Shown: one piece after another, positions 8,245 through 18,092 of the stretch
Layout: every line of letters starts with the position of its first letter
How positions within the stretch are numbered: position 1 is the stretch's first letter
Assembly: GCF_000230715.2 (NCBI RefSeq)
Contig: NC_019792.1
Location: 1,488,001-1,552,000 of the forward strand
Direction: 5' to 3'
Source of the DNA: Natronobacterium gregoryi SP2
Lineage (GTDB): Archaea; Halobacteriota; Halobacteria; Halobacteriales; Natrialbaceae
Length of the DNA stretch: 64,000 nt
The notes under the pieces: model-generated
Database searches by the model: none
What the model was told of the DNA's origin: nothing
Seen by the model: the letters and a program-made list of their open reading frames with translations, nothing else
Program-made: the position numbers and the translations under genes

Positions 8245-10278
8245 TCACTCGAACTTCTCGAGCAGTCGATCGTAGAATGCGGGCGAAGCGGCCGTCTCTT
8301 CGCCGCCGTTGGTCGCCGCTTCGTCCGCGTCCGTCGCCAACTTCTCGACGATCAGTTCCGGCGTCGACCGCGCGAGGTGGTCTTTGACCGGCGATCGGTT
8401 CACCTCGAGTTCGCCGTCGATCAGTCCGACGGCCTCGATCCCGTCGACGGTCACGTCGAAGGCGGCCATCTCCCGGATCTCGCCCGCGAGGTGGGAAACG
8501 AACACTGCGGTCGCGTCGTTCTCGGAGAGTGCCTCCAAGATGCCGGCGATGATCTTCGCGCTGGCACCGGGTTCGGTGATGCTCTCGAGTTCGTCGACGA
8601 GGACGAGCGATCCCTCGCCGCTCTGGGCGAGATCCGCAAACTCCCGGACGGTCGACTCGAACGCACCGGCGTCCAGCGTTCCCTGTGTCTTGGCGTGGTA
8701 GTGGAGGTCGTCGAACCGCCGCAGGCGGGCGTCGTCGGCCGGCACGGGTAGTCCCATGTGGGCCAGTACGACGGCGCTTGCGATCAGATCCAGCAGCGAG
8801 GTCTTCCCACCGCTGTTGACCCCCGACAGGAGGGTGACGCCGGAGACCTCGTAGTCGACAGGATCGATCTCCTCGAGTGGTTCCTCAAGCACCGGCGACT
8901 GGCCGCCGTCGATCGCAAATCCGGTGTCGGCCTCCCAGTCGAACTTGGGCATCGTACACGCGAAGTCCTCGGCAAAGCGGGCGACGGCGAGTTCGACGTC
9001 GAGTTCGAGTGCCTCCCGGACGAGCGTGCGTGCGGTCTCGCGCTGGTCGGCGAGGTCGGCGGCGAGTTCGCGTTTGAGTCGACCGGCGCGTCGTTCTTTC
9101 GCCGCGGTGAGTTCCTCTCGCAGTCGATTCACGACGTTCTCGTCCCGTTCGACCGGGAACGTCGGCTCGTCGCCGAACGCACGGCGAGCGATCTCGGCCT
9201 CACCCGTGTCGAGATCGAGCGCGTCGGCCAGGTGGTCGCGGGCGTCCTCGACGGCGACAGCGTACTCGTCGGCGAGTTCCCGCGAGAGCAGCGAGTCGAT
9301 GCCTGCACCCCGTTCGACCAGCGAGAGCAGGTCAGCGCCCTCGATGGTAACGTCTTCCTCGCCGATCGCTTCCCGGAGACGGTCGTTGGCGATGCTCTCT
9401 GCCGTACTCGCGGCCGCCTCGAGGTCATCGAGTGCAGTCGTCAGCCGGTCGAGTTCCGCGTCACCGGCGACAGTGCCGTCCTCGCCGAGTTGTGCGAGCC
9501 CCGCCTCGAGCGCATCGAGGTCGGCGTCGGTGTCGGCGTCGGCCTCGAGGCCGGCGACACGGTGAACCTCGATCGCCGCCTGGATGCGATCCCGATTACG
9601 TGCAAAGAAGGCAAGCGGGCGCTCGGGGACGATCTCGGCGGGAGTCTCGAGGGCGTCGGGTCTGACCTGGACGTCGCCCTCGATCGTGACGCCCGAGAAC
9701 GACTCGTCGATCGCGATCACCGTCGAGTAGCCCCGGGCAAGTTCAGCGAGTCCCTGTGCGTCCTCGACGATTTCGACGGAAAGTTCCGGGATCGCCTCGC
9801 GAGCCTCGCTGTAGCGTTCGGCGTCGGCCGTTGCCAGGCAGCGCTCGCGGACGCGGACGTCGCCGGGCTGGGCCAGTGGTTCGACGTCTGCCAGTGCCGT
9901 GAGAACCTCGGCACTGGCGTCGCGATCGACGGCGTCGCTGGTAAACTCTCGGACCTCCTCGATCCGTGGTCGGCGCGGGCTCGGATAGAACGTCTCGACG
10001 CGCTGGGCGGCGTAGTCGGTAACCGTCCGCTCTTTGAGCAGGCCGAGGACCTCCCGGTAGATTTCTCGCGCGCGATCGGTCGCGAGGAAGCCGCCAGGAT
10101 CGTCGTGTTTCGCCCGGATCGCTCCGCGGGCGATGCGGACGGCTCGACCCTGGTTGATACCGGGGGCAGTCGCGATCGTCGCGACGTCTCCCTCCCGGAG
10201 CGCGCGCTCGGGGTCGTCGAGTTCCGACAGTGCCCTGGCGGTCTTCTCGCCGACGCCCGGGATCGACTCGAGGTCCAT
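8245..10278 (-). CDS. MutS-related ATPase with N-terminal helix-hairpin-helix
   Basis: A 677-residue protein starting MDLESIPGVGEKTARAL; that start begins with a helix-hairpin-helix DNA-binding motif, while the frame upstream is low-complexity and not protein-like. A long helical centre contains coiled-coil-like stretches. The C-terminal ATPase is of MutS/ABC type: Walker A is GVNSGGKTSLLDLI, the signature region follows, and Walker B is GSLVLVDELESITEPG. It lacks the mismatch-recognition domain of MutS1, so it is closer to MutS2-like or structure-specific family members that act on branched DNA. Mismatch repair is not implied. Confidence 0.85.
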   Translation of the reverse strand: MDLESIPGVGEKTARALSELDDPERALREGDVATIATAPGINQGRAVRIARGAIRAKHDDPGGFLATDRAREIYREVLGLLKERTVTDYAAQRVETFYPSPRRPRIEEVREFTSDAVDRDASAEVLTALADVEPLAQPGDVRVRERCLATADAERYSEAREAIPELSVEIVEDAQGLAELARGYSTVIAIDESFSGVTIEGDVQVRPDALETPAEIVPERPLAFFARNRDRIQAAIEVHRVAGLEADADTDADLDALEAGLAQLGEDGTVAGDAELDRLTTALDDLEAAASTAESIANDRLREAIGEEDVTIEGADLLSLVERGAGIDSLLSRELADEYAVAVEDARDHLADALDLDTGEAEIARRAFGDEPTFPVERDENVVNRLREELTAAKERRAGRLKRELAADLADQRETARTLVREALELDVELAVARFAEDFACTMPKFDWEADTGFAIDGGQSPVLEEPLEEIDPVDYEVSGVTLLSGVNSGGKTSLLDLIASAVVLAHMGLPVPADDARLRRFDDLHYHAKTQGTLDAGAFESTVREFADLAQSGEGSLVLVDELESITEPGASAKIIAGILEALSENDATAVFVSHLAGEIREMAAFDVTVDGIEAVGLIDGELEVNRSPVKDHLARSTPELIVEKLATDADEAATNGGEETAASPAFYDRLLEKFE

Positions 10279-10414
10279 AGCTCTCGAGGGTCGTATCAAA
10301 CCGAAGCGAGAAAAAGTTCCCGCCCTACAGCCAGCGTCGTGGTACCGAATACCACTCTCGAGCACGTGCGTGCTCCGGCCACGCCGGTATCCCGTCGGTA
10401 CAGCAAGGTCAGAT

Positions 10415-10645
10415 ATGGCACTCAAACGACTCCGCGGCTCGAGCACAACCCGGTCGCTGACGGTCTTTTCGGTGCTCAAGGAAGCCAAACGAGCGTTCGA
10501 ACGGAACAACCGGACTCGTGGCCTCCTGTTGCTCGGCGTCGCCGTCCTCGCCTGGAAGTGGGCGGTCGTCGGCCTCGTCGCACAGGGCGTCGTCATACTG
10601 CTTCGCGGCGGGCGGTCGTCGACCTCGGGGCCACAGCCCGCGTAG
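10415..10645 (+). CDS. Small single-pass membrane protein
   Basis: A 76-residue protein starting MALKRLRGSS. The N-terminal half is basic (KEAKRAFERNNRTRG) and is followed by one hydrophobic segment at about 36-63 (LLLLGVAVLAWKWAVVGLVA). The basic side before the helix suggests the N-terminus faces the cytoplasm. No family recognised. It lies in a divergent gap upstream of the MutS-like gene and about 65 bases before a YIP1-like gene, so it may be expressed with it. Confidence 0.6.
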   Translation: MALKRLRGSSTTRSLTVFSVLKEAKRAFERNNRTRGLLLLGVAVLAWKWAVVGLVAQGVVILLRGGRSSTSGPQPA

Positions 10646-10711
10646 CGATTCGGTTCGACCACCACCCCTCGTGTCAGCAAAATATTTACTTCACGAGTCT
10701 GACGGTCGAGT

Positions 10712-11440
10712 ATGCTCGATGCCGCCCGCCAGTTCCTCCCCGACTTGCTGGTCCGTCCCTCGCAGTTCTTCGAGGAGCACCGCCCCGCCGAGACGCTTCC
10801 GATAGCGATCGGAATCGTGGTCGTCCTGGCTATCGTCTGCGTCGCGGCCGTCTTTCTGATCGGATCGATGCTCGCCGGTGCTGTCGCAGGGACCGTAACG
10901 GTCGACAACCCCGACCGACCGCCAGAACCGTTCTGTAACGGAGCCGGAGCGGCAATTGGGGGCGACCGCGGCTGTGACGAACCCGAGACGATCGAACGCG
11001 ACGCCGGCGAACTCATTCAGGACGAAGTGACCGAATACGTCGGATACGCGCTCCTCGCGCCGTTTCTCATGTGGGTGCTCGGCGGCGTCGTCCTCTTTGG
11101 CGCGGTCCGACTGGCGAACGGAGCCCCATCACTCTCTGGAGCGTACGCACTCGCCGGCTGGGCAGCACTGCCGGAACTCGTCAGGGTCCTCGCCGGGCTG
11201 GCTGTCATCCAGTACGTACTGTCCGACCTGACGATCACCACCCTCGAGAGCGCGCCCGCGATTCTCGAGTCGGCGCTCGCGCCGTTTGGACCGGTTCTCG
11301 CAATCGCGACGCTGCTCGTTACTCTCTGGCAGTGGTTCCTGCTCACCGGCGGTCTCGAAGCCGACGCCGACCTGTCGCGAACCGCGGCGGCGGTCGCGGC
11401 CGGCGTTCCGCTGGCGATACTGCTCGTTGCCTCGTTGTAG
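10712..11440 (+). CDS. YIP1-family integral membrane protein
   Basis: A 242-residue protein with about five hydrophobic segments (near 28-55, 110-133, 143-165, 185-207 and 220-242). The N-terminal PSQFFEE followed by alternating membrane segments resembles the Yip1 family of archaeal and bacterial membrane proteins. A short loop between the first two segments carries two cysteines (FCNGAG, RGCDEP) that could form a disulfide outside the cell. Function in haloarchaea is unknown. Confidence 0.7.
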   Translation: MLDAARQFLPDLLVRPSQFFEEHRPAETLPIAIGIVVVLAIVCVAAVFLIGSMLAGAVAGTVTVDNPDRPPEPFCNGAGAAIGGDRGCDEPETIERDAGELIQDEVTEYVGYALLAPFLMWVLGGVVLFGAVRLANGAPSLSGAYALAGWAALPELVRVLAGLAVIQYVLSDLTITTLESAPAILESALAPFGPVLAIATLLVTLWQWFLLTGGLEADADLSRTAAAVAAGVPLAILLVASL

Positions 11441-11454
11441 ATCGCGGCCTGATC

Positions 11455-11566
11455 TCAACTCGACACGGCCGACTCGAGCGCGAACGCCGCGTCCAGCACC
11501 GTCGCGTCGTCGAACTGCGAGCCCACCAGCATCAGGCCGACCGGGGGGCCGTCGACCGCTTCGGTC
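11455..11566 (-). pseudogene. Remnant of an amidase C-terminus
   Basis: Reading the minus strand, DGPPVGLMLVGSQFDDATVL and then LDAAFALESAVSS followed by a TGA at 11455-11457 matches the usual end of amidase-signature (GatA-like) enzymes (GLPVGLQLIG type). Nothing upstream resembles the amidase catalytic core. The reading frame breaks at about 11566 into a fragment of another gene, so this is a decayed remnant. Confidence 0.6.
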
Positions 11567-11606
11567 GGAACGATCTACACCGGCTACGCGATCGGGTACT
11601 TCGAGC
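11566..11606 (+). pseudogene. About 40-bp fragment of the DUF4397 gene
   Basis: The sequence around 11568-11606 matches positions about 12953-12991 inside the DUF4397 gene with only three or four changes (core CTACACCGGCTACGCGATCG). It sits next to an amidase remnant on the opposite strand. This looks like a recombination scar and cannot code alone. Confidence 0.6.
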
Positions 11607-12296
11607 CGCGCCTCCAGGTTGTACGACCGCATCGTCTCGTAGGCATTTACCCGTCGCTGAGCCATCTCCCGGAAGAACTCGAGTGCCTCGCCGGTCAACT
11701 CGAGGGACAACTGCTTTCCGAGTTCACGACGATTGCCCGCCGTTGGCTCGGATCGGCATGTCGAGACAGTCACGGCAGCACCGAAAAGCCCTATTCGATG
11801 GCAACGTGACTGTCGCCGCCGGACGACAGTTCCCCGCGAAACGCAGCGGTCGACGGCTCGACGAACACTGGCCCCATCCCTCACCGCGGGACTGGTGATC
11901 GACGACCATCCCACCGACAGGCTGCTCCACGGACGAGAGAGTCATCCAGTTTGCTGCCAGTCAGTTCCGGTGCGACCGCAGGAGCTCGCGGTCGCGCCGG
12001 CACATCGGTGCCACAGACCGTATTAATCGTTGGCCGAGCACAAGCCACGTCTTGCCTGCGGATCTCACCGGGGCCAGAGAAACGCCACCTTACAGCAGTG
12101 TACGCTGTCTTTACCAGTCGCTGACGGCCGGCGGGCGTTCGATCGGTCCGATCTCCGGACTCCGTCCCTTGTATCAGGGGATCGATACAGAATTTCATTC
12201 TGGTATTGTCGACGCGAGGTCGCCGTAAACGCCGGAAAAACCACGGATACTGACTACTGGGTTTTTCAGAACACGGCCCTCCTACCCTCACGTATC
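11607..12296. other. Gene-poor scar region upstream of the DUF4397 gene
   Basis: No intact gene seen. A minus-strand frame at about 11610-11730 still reads protein-like (LELTGEALEFFREMAQRRVN) and may be a piece of another broken gene; its family is not recognised. A degenerate copy of the dispersed hairpin element lies at 11945-12022. The AT-richer part near 12180-12290 probably contains the promoter of the DUF4397 gene. Confidence 0.5.
11945..12022. repeat. Dispersed hairpin element, copy 1 (degenerate)
   Basis: Shares TTTGCTGCCAGTCAGTTCCGG, the GTCGCGCCGG core and the right end ACAGACCGTA with the intact copies at 43357 and 60448. The left end is altered (TCCAG instead of TACGG) and flanking direct repeats are not clear. 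It is about 78 bp. Confidence 0.75.
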
Positions 12297-13157
12297 ATGC
12301 CAGTATCACGACGAACGGCGCTCAAGACGATCGGTTTCGCAGGCGGCTTCACGGTCGCCAGCGGAACCGCATTCGCCAAGGAACACGACGACCATCCGAA
12401 AGAAAAGCCAGAAGAGCCAGTCAAAGACGACCGGCCGGTCGACGCGGCGTTCGTTCGCGTCGCCCACTTCTCGCCCGATGCACCGAACGTTGACATCTTC
12501 GTCGACGGCGCACCAGTACTCCGAGACGTCGCGTACAGCGATATTTCGCCGTACCTCGAGCTCGAGCCCGGGACGTACACGGTCGCGATCACGGCTGCTG
12601 GAGACCCCGACACCGTCGTCTTCGAGGACGAGGTCGCAGCCGAGGCGGCGTTCTACACGATCGCGGCGATCGGCGAACTCGAGGCCGAGACGTTCCGACC
12701 GGAGATTCTCGTCGACGCGGACCCGCTCCCAGAAGACGGCGAGGACGCGGCGTTCGTCCGGGTCGCACACTTCTCGCCTGATGCGCCAGCCGTCGATGTC
12801 TGGGCCGACGACGCGCCGCTAGTCGAGAACGTCTCCTTCGGCGACGTCTCCGGGTATCTCGCGGTTCCCGCCGGCTCGTACACCCTCTCGATCCGGCCCG
12901 CGGGTGATCCCGACACGATCGTGGCGTCGTTCGATGTCGACCTCGCGGCCGGAACGGTCTACACCGGCTACGCGATCGGCTACCTCGAGTCACCCACGGA
13001 CGTCACCGATCGGGACTTCACCGTCGAATTGGCGGTCGACGGGGAGCCGTCCGTCGACGAGAAAGAGCCAGCCGACGAACCGAAAAAAGACCCCGAGCCG
13101 GACGAGAAGGCGGCTGTCGACGACAAAGAGAAGGCGACGACCGAGAAGCAGTGTTAG
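12297..13157 (+). CDS. Tat-exported protein with two DUF4397 domains
   Basis: A 286-residue protein from the ATG at 12297. SRRTALKTIGFAGGF is a twin-arginine signal with cleavage likely after AFA. Two DUF4397 repeats follow, each opening with AFVRVAHFSPDAP (about 47-150 and 152-255) and each carrying a VDxxxDxAPVL-type strand. The C-terminal 35 residues are a charged Lys/Glu/Asp/Pro tail. DUF4397 domains occur in exported proteins of unknown function in bacteria and archaea. The start is chosen because it begins the Tat signal; the long upstream frame has no haloarchaeal bias. Confidence 0.85.
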   Translation: MPVSRRTALKTIGFAGGFTVASGTAFAKEHDDHPKEKPEEPVKDDRPVDAAFVRVAHFSPDAPNVDIFVDGAPVLRDVAYSDISPYLELEPGTYTVAITAAGDPDTVVFEDEVAAEAAFYTIAAIGELEAETFRPEILVDADPLPEDGEDAAFVRVAHFSPDAPAVDVWADDAPLVENVSFGDVSGYLAVPAGSYTLSIRPAGDPDTIVASFDVDLAAGTVYTGYAIGYLESPTDVTDRDFTVELAVDGEPSVDEKEPADEPKKDPEPDEKAAVDDKEKATTEKQC

Positions 13158-13393
13158 TACCGCCCACCCGACGACTGCTGGGTCGACCTGATCACGGGGA
13201 TCGGCTCGACCCAACGGCTCGGGGTAGGGCCGTCACTACTCACGATAGCTGTCGACCCGCTCCCGGGTGAACGCTACTCGAAGATTCCTTTTTCCAGGGA
13301 GACGCCAGTCGGCAAGAGACGATGCGGTCGATCGCTGATAGGTGCGGTCGTCGATGCGAGCGCGTCAAGTGCCTCGAGTCCCTGAACCCGATA

Positions 13394-15451
13394 ATGAGTG
13401 ACTCTCGAGGGCCGCTACAGCCGGACCGTCCCGACATCGACCGTCCGTTCGAGGTCGATGCGCCGTTCGAGCCGGCGGGCGACCAGCCCGAGGCGATCGA
13501 ACAGCTGGCCGAGGGCTTCCGGCAGGGGATAGACAAGCAAACCCTGCTAGGCGTGACCGGCTCGGGCAAGACCAACACCGTCTCGTGGACGGTCGAGGAG
13601 ATCCAGCAGCCGACGCTGGTGATCGCTCACAACAAGACACTCGCCGCCCAGTTGTACGAGGAGTTCCGGAACCTCTTCCCCGAGAACGCCGTCGAGTACT
13701 TCGTCTCCTACTACGACTACTACCAGCCCGAGGCCTACGTCGAACAGACCGACACCTACATCGACAAGGACGCCTCGATCAACGACGAGATCGACCGCCT
13801 TCGCCACTCGGCGACCCGTTCGCTTCTCACCCGGGAAGACGTCATCGTCGTCGCCTCGGTGTCAGCCATCTACGGGCTCGGTGACCCACGCAACTACGTC
13901 GACATGTCCCTGCGCCTCGAGGTCGGCCAGCAGGTCGGCCGTGACGAACTGCTAGCGCGGTTGGTAGACCTCAACTACGAGCGCAACGACGTCGACTTCA
14001 CGCAGGGCACGTTTCGCGTGCGAGGCGACACGATCGAGATTTATCCGATGTACGGCCGCTATGCGGTGCGTGTCGAACTGTGGGGCGACGAGATCGACCG
14101 CATGGTGAAAGTCGATCCGCTCGAGGGGACCACCCAGGGCGACCAGCAGGCCGTCCTCATTCACCCGGCGGAGCACTACTCGATTCCGGAGACGAAACTC
14201 GAGCGGGCGATGGAGGAGATTCGCGACGATCTGGACGAGCGCATCTCCTATTTCGAGCGCCAGGGCGACATGATCGCCGCCCAGCGCATCGAGGAGCGGA
14301 CGACGTTCGACCTCGAGATGATGCAGGAGACGGGCTACTGTTCGGGGATCGAGAACTACTCCGTCTACCTCTCGGATCGTGAGTCCGGAGCAGCTCCGTA
14401 CACCCTGCTCGATTACTTCCCCGACGACTTCCTCACCGTCGTCGACGAGTCTCACCAGACGATCCCCCAGATCCGCGGCCAGTACGAGGGCGACAAGTCA
14501 CGCAAAGACTCGCTGGTCGAGAACGGGTTCCGGCTGCCGACGGCGTACGACAACCGCCCGCTGACTTTCGACGAGTTCGAGAAAAAAACCGACCAGACGC
14601 TGTACGTCTCCGCGACGCCGGGCGACTACGAGCACGAGCACAGCGATCAGATCGTCGAACAGATTGTTCGACCGACACACCTCGTCGACCCCGAAATCGA
14701 GGTCTCGCCGGCCAGCGGCCAGATCGACGACCTGATGGACCGCATCGACGAGCGCATCGAACGCGACGAACGCACGCTGGTGACGACGCTCACGAAACGA
14801 ATGGCCGAAGACCTCACGGAGTATCTCGAGGAGGCCGGCGTCGACGTCGAGTACATGCACGACGAGACCGACACGCTCGAGCGCCACGAGATCATCCGGT
14901 CGCTCCGATTGGGAGAGATCGACGTTCTGGTGGGGATCAACCTTCTGCGGGAGGGTCTGGACATCCCCGAGGTCTCGCTGGTGGCGATTCTCGACGCCGA
15001 CCAGGAAGGCTTTCTCCGCAGCGAGACGACCCTCGTCCAGACGATGGGCCGAGCAGCGCGAAACGTCAACGGCGAGGTGATCCTCTACGCCGACGACCCC
15101 TCGAACGCGATGGAGTCGGCTATCGAGGAGACCCAGCGACGCCGGAAAATCCAGCAGGAGTACAACGAGGAACACGGCTTCGAACCGACCACGATCGAGA
15201 AGGAGGTCGGCGAGACGAATCTCCCCGGCAGCAAGACCGAAACAACGCAGGTCTCCGGACGTTCGATCGACGACGAAGACGAAGCCGCCCGCTACGTCGC
15301 CGAACTCGAAGACCGGATGGAAGAGGCCGCGAGCAACCTCGAGTTCGAACTCGCGGCCGACATTCGGGATCGGATTCGGGAAGTGCGTGAGGAGTTCGAC
15401 CTCGAGAGCGAGGCAGACGACGGGATCGCACCGCCGACCGAAGAGTTCTAA
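13394..15451 (+). CDS. uvrB: UvrABC system protein B
   Basis: A 685-residue helicase-like subunit of the UvrABC excision nuclease that verifies DNA damage and recruits UvrC. Walker A is [10 protein letters not shown] near residue 53. The damage-probing beta hairpin is seen as [12 protein letters not shown] near 110. Later motifs include [18 protein letters not shown] and the GRAARN motif VI. The UVR domain that contacts UvrC closes the protein ([18 protein letters not shown]). Full length and motifs agree with bacterial-type UvrB that haloarchaea acquired. Start MSDSRGP is preferred to an earlier in-frame ATG. Confidence 0.97.
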   Translation: MSDSRGPLQPDRPDIDRPFEVDAPFEPAGDQPEAIEQLAEGFRQGIDKQTLLGVTGSGKTNTVSWTVEEIQQPTLVIAHNKTLAAQLYEEFRNLFPENAVEYFVSYYDYYQPEAYVEQTDTYIDKDASINDEIDRLRHSATRSLLTREDVIVVASVSAIYGLGDPRNYVDMSLRLEVGQQVGRDELLARLVDLNYERNDVDFTQGTFRVRGDTIEIYPMYGRYAVRVELWGDEIDRMVKVDPLEGTTQGDQQAVLIHPAEHYSIPETKLERAMEEIRDDLDERISYFERQGDMIAAQRIEERTTFDLEMMQETGYCSGIENYSVYLSDRESGAAPYTLLDYFPDDFLTVVDESHQTIPQIRGQYEGDKSRKDSLVENGFRLPTAYDNRPLTFDEFEKKTDQTLYVSATPGDYEHEHSDQIVEQIVRPTHLVDPEIEVSPASGQIDDLMDRIDERIERDERTLVTTLTKRMAEDLTEYLEEAGVDVEYMHDETDTLERHEIIRSLRLGEIDVLVGINLLREGLDIPEVSLVAILDADQEGFLRSETTLVQTMGRAARNVNGEVILYADDPSNAMESAIEETQRRRKIQQEYNEEHGFEPTTIEKEVGETNLPGSKTETTQVSGRSIDDEDEAARYVAELEDRMEEAASNLEFELAADIRDRIREVREEFDLESEADDGIAPPTEEF

Positions 15452-15815
15452 CGGCAGGTTCGGAAAGTCGATGGTCACCCCGCACCGTGACCGAAGACGG
15501 TTCGAGTCTTGCTGACGGGGACACGAGACGACTCGAGGTGTGTCTCGAGCAGGTTGGCTCTCGGAGTCCCGATACTCTCCGGTTCGGGACGCCAGAGTAT
15601 CGCCTCGGTTCCGCCGTGAGAGAGAGAGAGCGCACCCGTCAGACGGTCCAGCAATCCGTCTCACTCGAGGACGGTCACCGGTTCCGACGTCCGTTCGACG
15701 ACTGACGCCGCGACCCCCCGACCAAGGAATCGGCGCCATCCGTTCTAGTTTAGCAGATCACGGTATCCAGAGACCGCAAGCTAGAATCGTCAGTAACTAG
15801 GAATGTGAGAATCCG

Positions 15816-17144
15816 GTGGAGAGTGTGTACAACCCACCGGACTCAGTAGTTGTGAACCGAATTCAAAGAGCGTTTCCATCCGATGAGTTGCGCGAGCGTG
15901 CTCGCGCAACGAATCTCATCCAGCGAGAGCGGAAACTCGACGTCGTCGCCCTATTTTACACGCTTTCCCTCGGCTTCGCTGCCGGATCTGATCGATCCAT
16001 TCAGGCGTTTCTCGAACGCTACGTCGAGATGGCTGACTGTGACGAACTCTCGTATGCAACGTTTCACGGCTGGTTCAAACCGGGATTCGTTGCACTCCTT
16101 CGAGAGATTCTCGATGACGCCATCGAGAATCTCGACACGGGCCAAACCGAGCTGACCGGACGTCTCGAACGATTTCGAGACGTCCTCATCGTTGATGCGA
16201 CGATCATCTCGCTTTATCAAGACGCCAAAGATGTCTACGCACTCGATGACGACCGAGCCGGGGCGAAACTCCATCTCACCGAATCGCTCTCGACGGGGCT
16301 TCCGACGCGATTCCAAACAACCGACGCGAGCACTCACGAACGGAGCCAGCTACCCACCGGCGAGTGGGTAGCTGGCGCCCTCATCCTGTTCGATCTCGGC
16401 TACTACGATTTCTGGCTGTTCGACCGCATTGACGCCAATGGCGGCTGGTTCGTCTCTCGCGTCAAGGAAAATGCAGACTTCGAGATTGTCGAGGAACTCC
16501 GTACGTGGCGCGGCAACAGCATTCCGCTAGAAGGCAAGTCGCTGCAGGCCGTCCTCGACGACCTGCAGCGACAGGAAATCGACGTACAGATCACGCTCTC
16601 GTTCGACCGCAAACGAGGGTCGGGCGCCAGCACGACCCGAACCTTCCGATTGGTCGGCGTTCGCAACGACGACAGCGACGAGTACCATCTGTACCTGACG
16701 AACCTGGACAGAGAGGACTACCGCGCGCCCGATATCGCACAGCTCTATCGGGCGCGCTGGGAGATCGAACTGCTGTTCAAAGAACTTAAATCACGGTTCG
16801 ATTTGGACGAGATCAACACGACCGACGCTTACATCATCGAGGCGCTGATCATCATGGCAGCACTCTCGCTGTTGATGAGCCGGGTTATCGTCGACGAACT
16901 CCAAAAACTGGACGCAACCCAGCGAGACCGCGCCGACGACGCCGCGGCGTCGTCGACGCGGCTCCCTCGACGACGCTGTTCACACGCCGTCGAACGGCAC
17001 GCGCACCTGATCCAGTTGTACCTGATGCTTGATCTGGGGTACGAACTACCGGATCTTGATTCGTTGTTGCTGTGGTCGTCACGAGATCCAAATCCACATC
17101 GTCCGAGGTTACGTGAACAGGTAGAGTCAGGCGAGTTCTGGTAG
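15816..17144 (+). CDS. IS4-family transposase
   Basis: A DDE transposase of about 442 residues. The catalytic core shows Asp in VLIVDATIISLY, Asp in LILFDLGYYDFW, and the YREK-type signature YRARWEIELLFKELK that supplies the Glu. Start is a GTG at 15816; a second GTG further in (VVNRIQRAF) is possible and would shorten the N-terminus. Several perfect inverted repeats lie inside the coding sequence (see findings). The reading frame is unbroken. Confidence 0.9.
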   Translation: MESVYNPPDSVVVNRIQRAFPSDELRERARATNLIQRERKLDVVALFYTLSLGFAAGSDRSIQAFLERYVEMADCDELSYATFHGWFKPGFVALLREILDDAIENLDTGQTELTGRLERFRDVLIVDATIISLYQDAKDVYALDDDRAGAKLHLTESLSTGLPTRFQTTDASTHERSQLPTGEWVAGALILFDLGYYDFWLFDRIDANGGWFVSRVKENADFEIVEELRTWRGNSIPLEGKSLQAVLDDLQRQEIDVQITLSFDRKRGSGASTTRTFRLVGVRNDDSDEYHLYLTNLDREDYRAPDIAQLYRARWEIELLFKELKSRFDLDEINTTDAYIIEALIIMAALSLLMSRVIVDELQKLDATQRDRADDAAASSTRLPRRRCSHAVERHAHLIQLYLMLDLGYELPDLDSLLLWSSRDPNPHRPRLREQVESGEFW

Positions 17145-17158
17145 AGAACTCGCCTGAC
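17126..17158 (+). terminator. Hairpin spanning the transposase stop codon
   Basis: A perfect 14-bp stem (GTCAGGCGAGTTCT with its complement) and a 5-base loop enclose the TAG stop at 17142-17144. It could end transcription or protect the mRNA 3' end. No T-run follows, so a classical archaeal terminator is not proven. Confidence 0.4.
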
Positions 17159-17868
17159 GAGACGGCCTGGATCGCTCGGCCTGATCAGCGACGGCTCTGG
17201 ACCGGCGGCGCACTCACGACCGCGAGTGCGCCGCCTTCGACGGGAGACTTGGTCGAACAGTAGCTGGTCAACCGGAGCAGCAGCGATCTCAGTATGATTA
17301 TGATCAGACTCGATCCAATTTCGGCGTGATCTTCGTCTCAGGAGGCCACTAAGCTAGAACGGATGGAATCGGCGCATAAAGCTGCTCGTCTCCACTCCGT
17401 GGCCGTACATGACGACGTGGTCGACGTTCTCGGCGCTTGCGTATTTCGGGACGACGGTGCCGGGCCGTCCCTCGACGGTCTCGAGGTGGACCCGCTCCCG
17501 GGCAGGGGTGTCGATCGACTCGAGCAGGTCGTTCGAGTGGCGTCGCGCCCGCCTCGTCCGTTTCTCGTCGCGCTCGAGAACACCGCCTTCGCTGAGGGGA
17601 GCGTCCAGCGGTGTCACGACGGTAAGCAGCGTGACGGCAGCGTCTGGGAACGTCTCGAGGGCGTAGGCGAGCGCTTTGTCTTCGTTAGGCCGGCCGAGCG
17701 TCGGCACGAGGACGTGGTCCGGATCGATCACGTGACTGGATTCGGTCGCGACGCCTATCGGTCTATTGCCACGCAAGCGCCAGTTGAACCAGACGCAACG
17801 ACCACGCTGTCTCAAGCGCGAATCGATCGGCCGTTCGTTGCTACCGTCTAGTGACGGGCCAAGCCTGA

Positions 17869-17948
17869 TACGGTTTACTGTAAGTCATTTTCGGCACAAC
17901 CGCGACCCGGGCGGCGGTTGCGCCGGTAAATCGTTACAGTAATCCGTA
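17869..17948. repeat. Dispersed hairpin element, copy 2 (80 bp)
   Basis: Begins TACGGTTTACTGTAAGTC and ends TTACAGTAATCCGTA, so it can fold as one long hairpin with a GC-rich inner stem. Flanking direct repeat TGA at 17866-17868 and 17949-17951. It lies in the gap between the stress protein gene and hel308. Confidence 0.85.
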
Positions 17949-18092
17949 TGAACTGATGGGTCGAATCTGGCGGTGTCGCTCGATTCGACCCGTCAGTCGA
18001 CGGTTGGGACGCTACTAGCTGTCGTTTCCGACCGGTCGGTCGAGCGACCGGGAGACGACAGTTTAAACCACGGGACGCGCCAAACCCGGGTA

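Larger units (their letters stand above)
15736..17366 (+). mobile_element. IS4-family insertion sequence, 1,631 bp
   Basis: Ends are imperfect inverted repeats of about 18 bp (left CCATCCGTTCTAGTTTAG, right complement CCATCCGTTCTAGCTTAG). It is flanked by the 8-bp direct repeat AATCGGCG at 15728-15735 and 17367-17374. It carries one transposase gene plus about 220 bp of non-coding sequence after it. The direct repeats are identical and the transposase is intact, so insertion is probably recent. Confidence 0.92.
15661..17731 (-). pseudogene. Universal stress protein gene interrupted by an IS4-type element
   Basis: The 5' part reads from a GTG at 17731 (VIDPDHVLVPTLGRP) to the element at 17367. 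The 3' part resumes at 15735 (LGRGVAASVVERTSEPVTVL) and stops at 15661-15663. Deleting the element with one 8-bp target copy joins these in frame, giving SSFMRRFLGRGVAAS, typical of the UspA C-terminal nucleotide-binding end. The rebuilt protein is about 145 residues, the normal UspA length. As it stands the gene encodes a truncated product lacking the last strand and helix. Confidence 0.88.

Noticed and set aside
8758-10938. A long plus-strand open frame opposite the MutS-like gene
   Set aside because: It is the antisense of a real gene; haloarchaeal codon bias keeps that frame open. Its protein has no domain and is not acidic.
14498-15739. A long minus-strand frame opposite uvrB
   Set aside because: Antisense of uvrB with no recognisable domain. 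The only real minus-strand coding sequence there is the universal stress protein tail, in a different frame.
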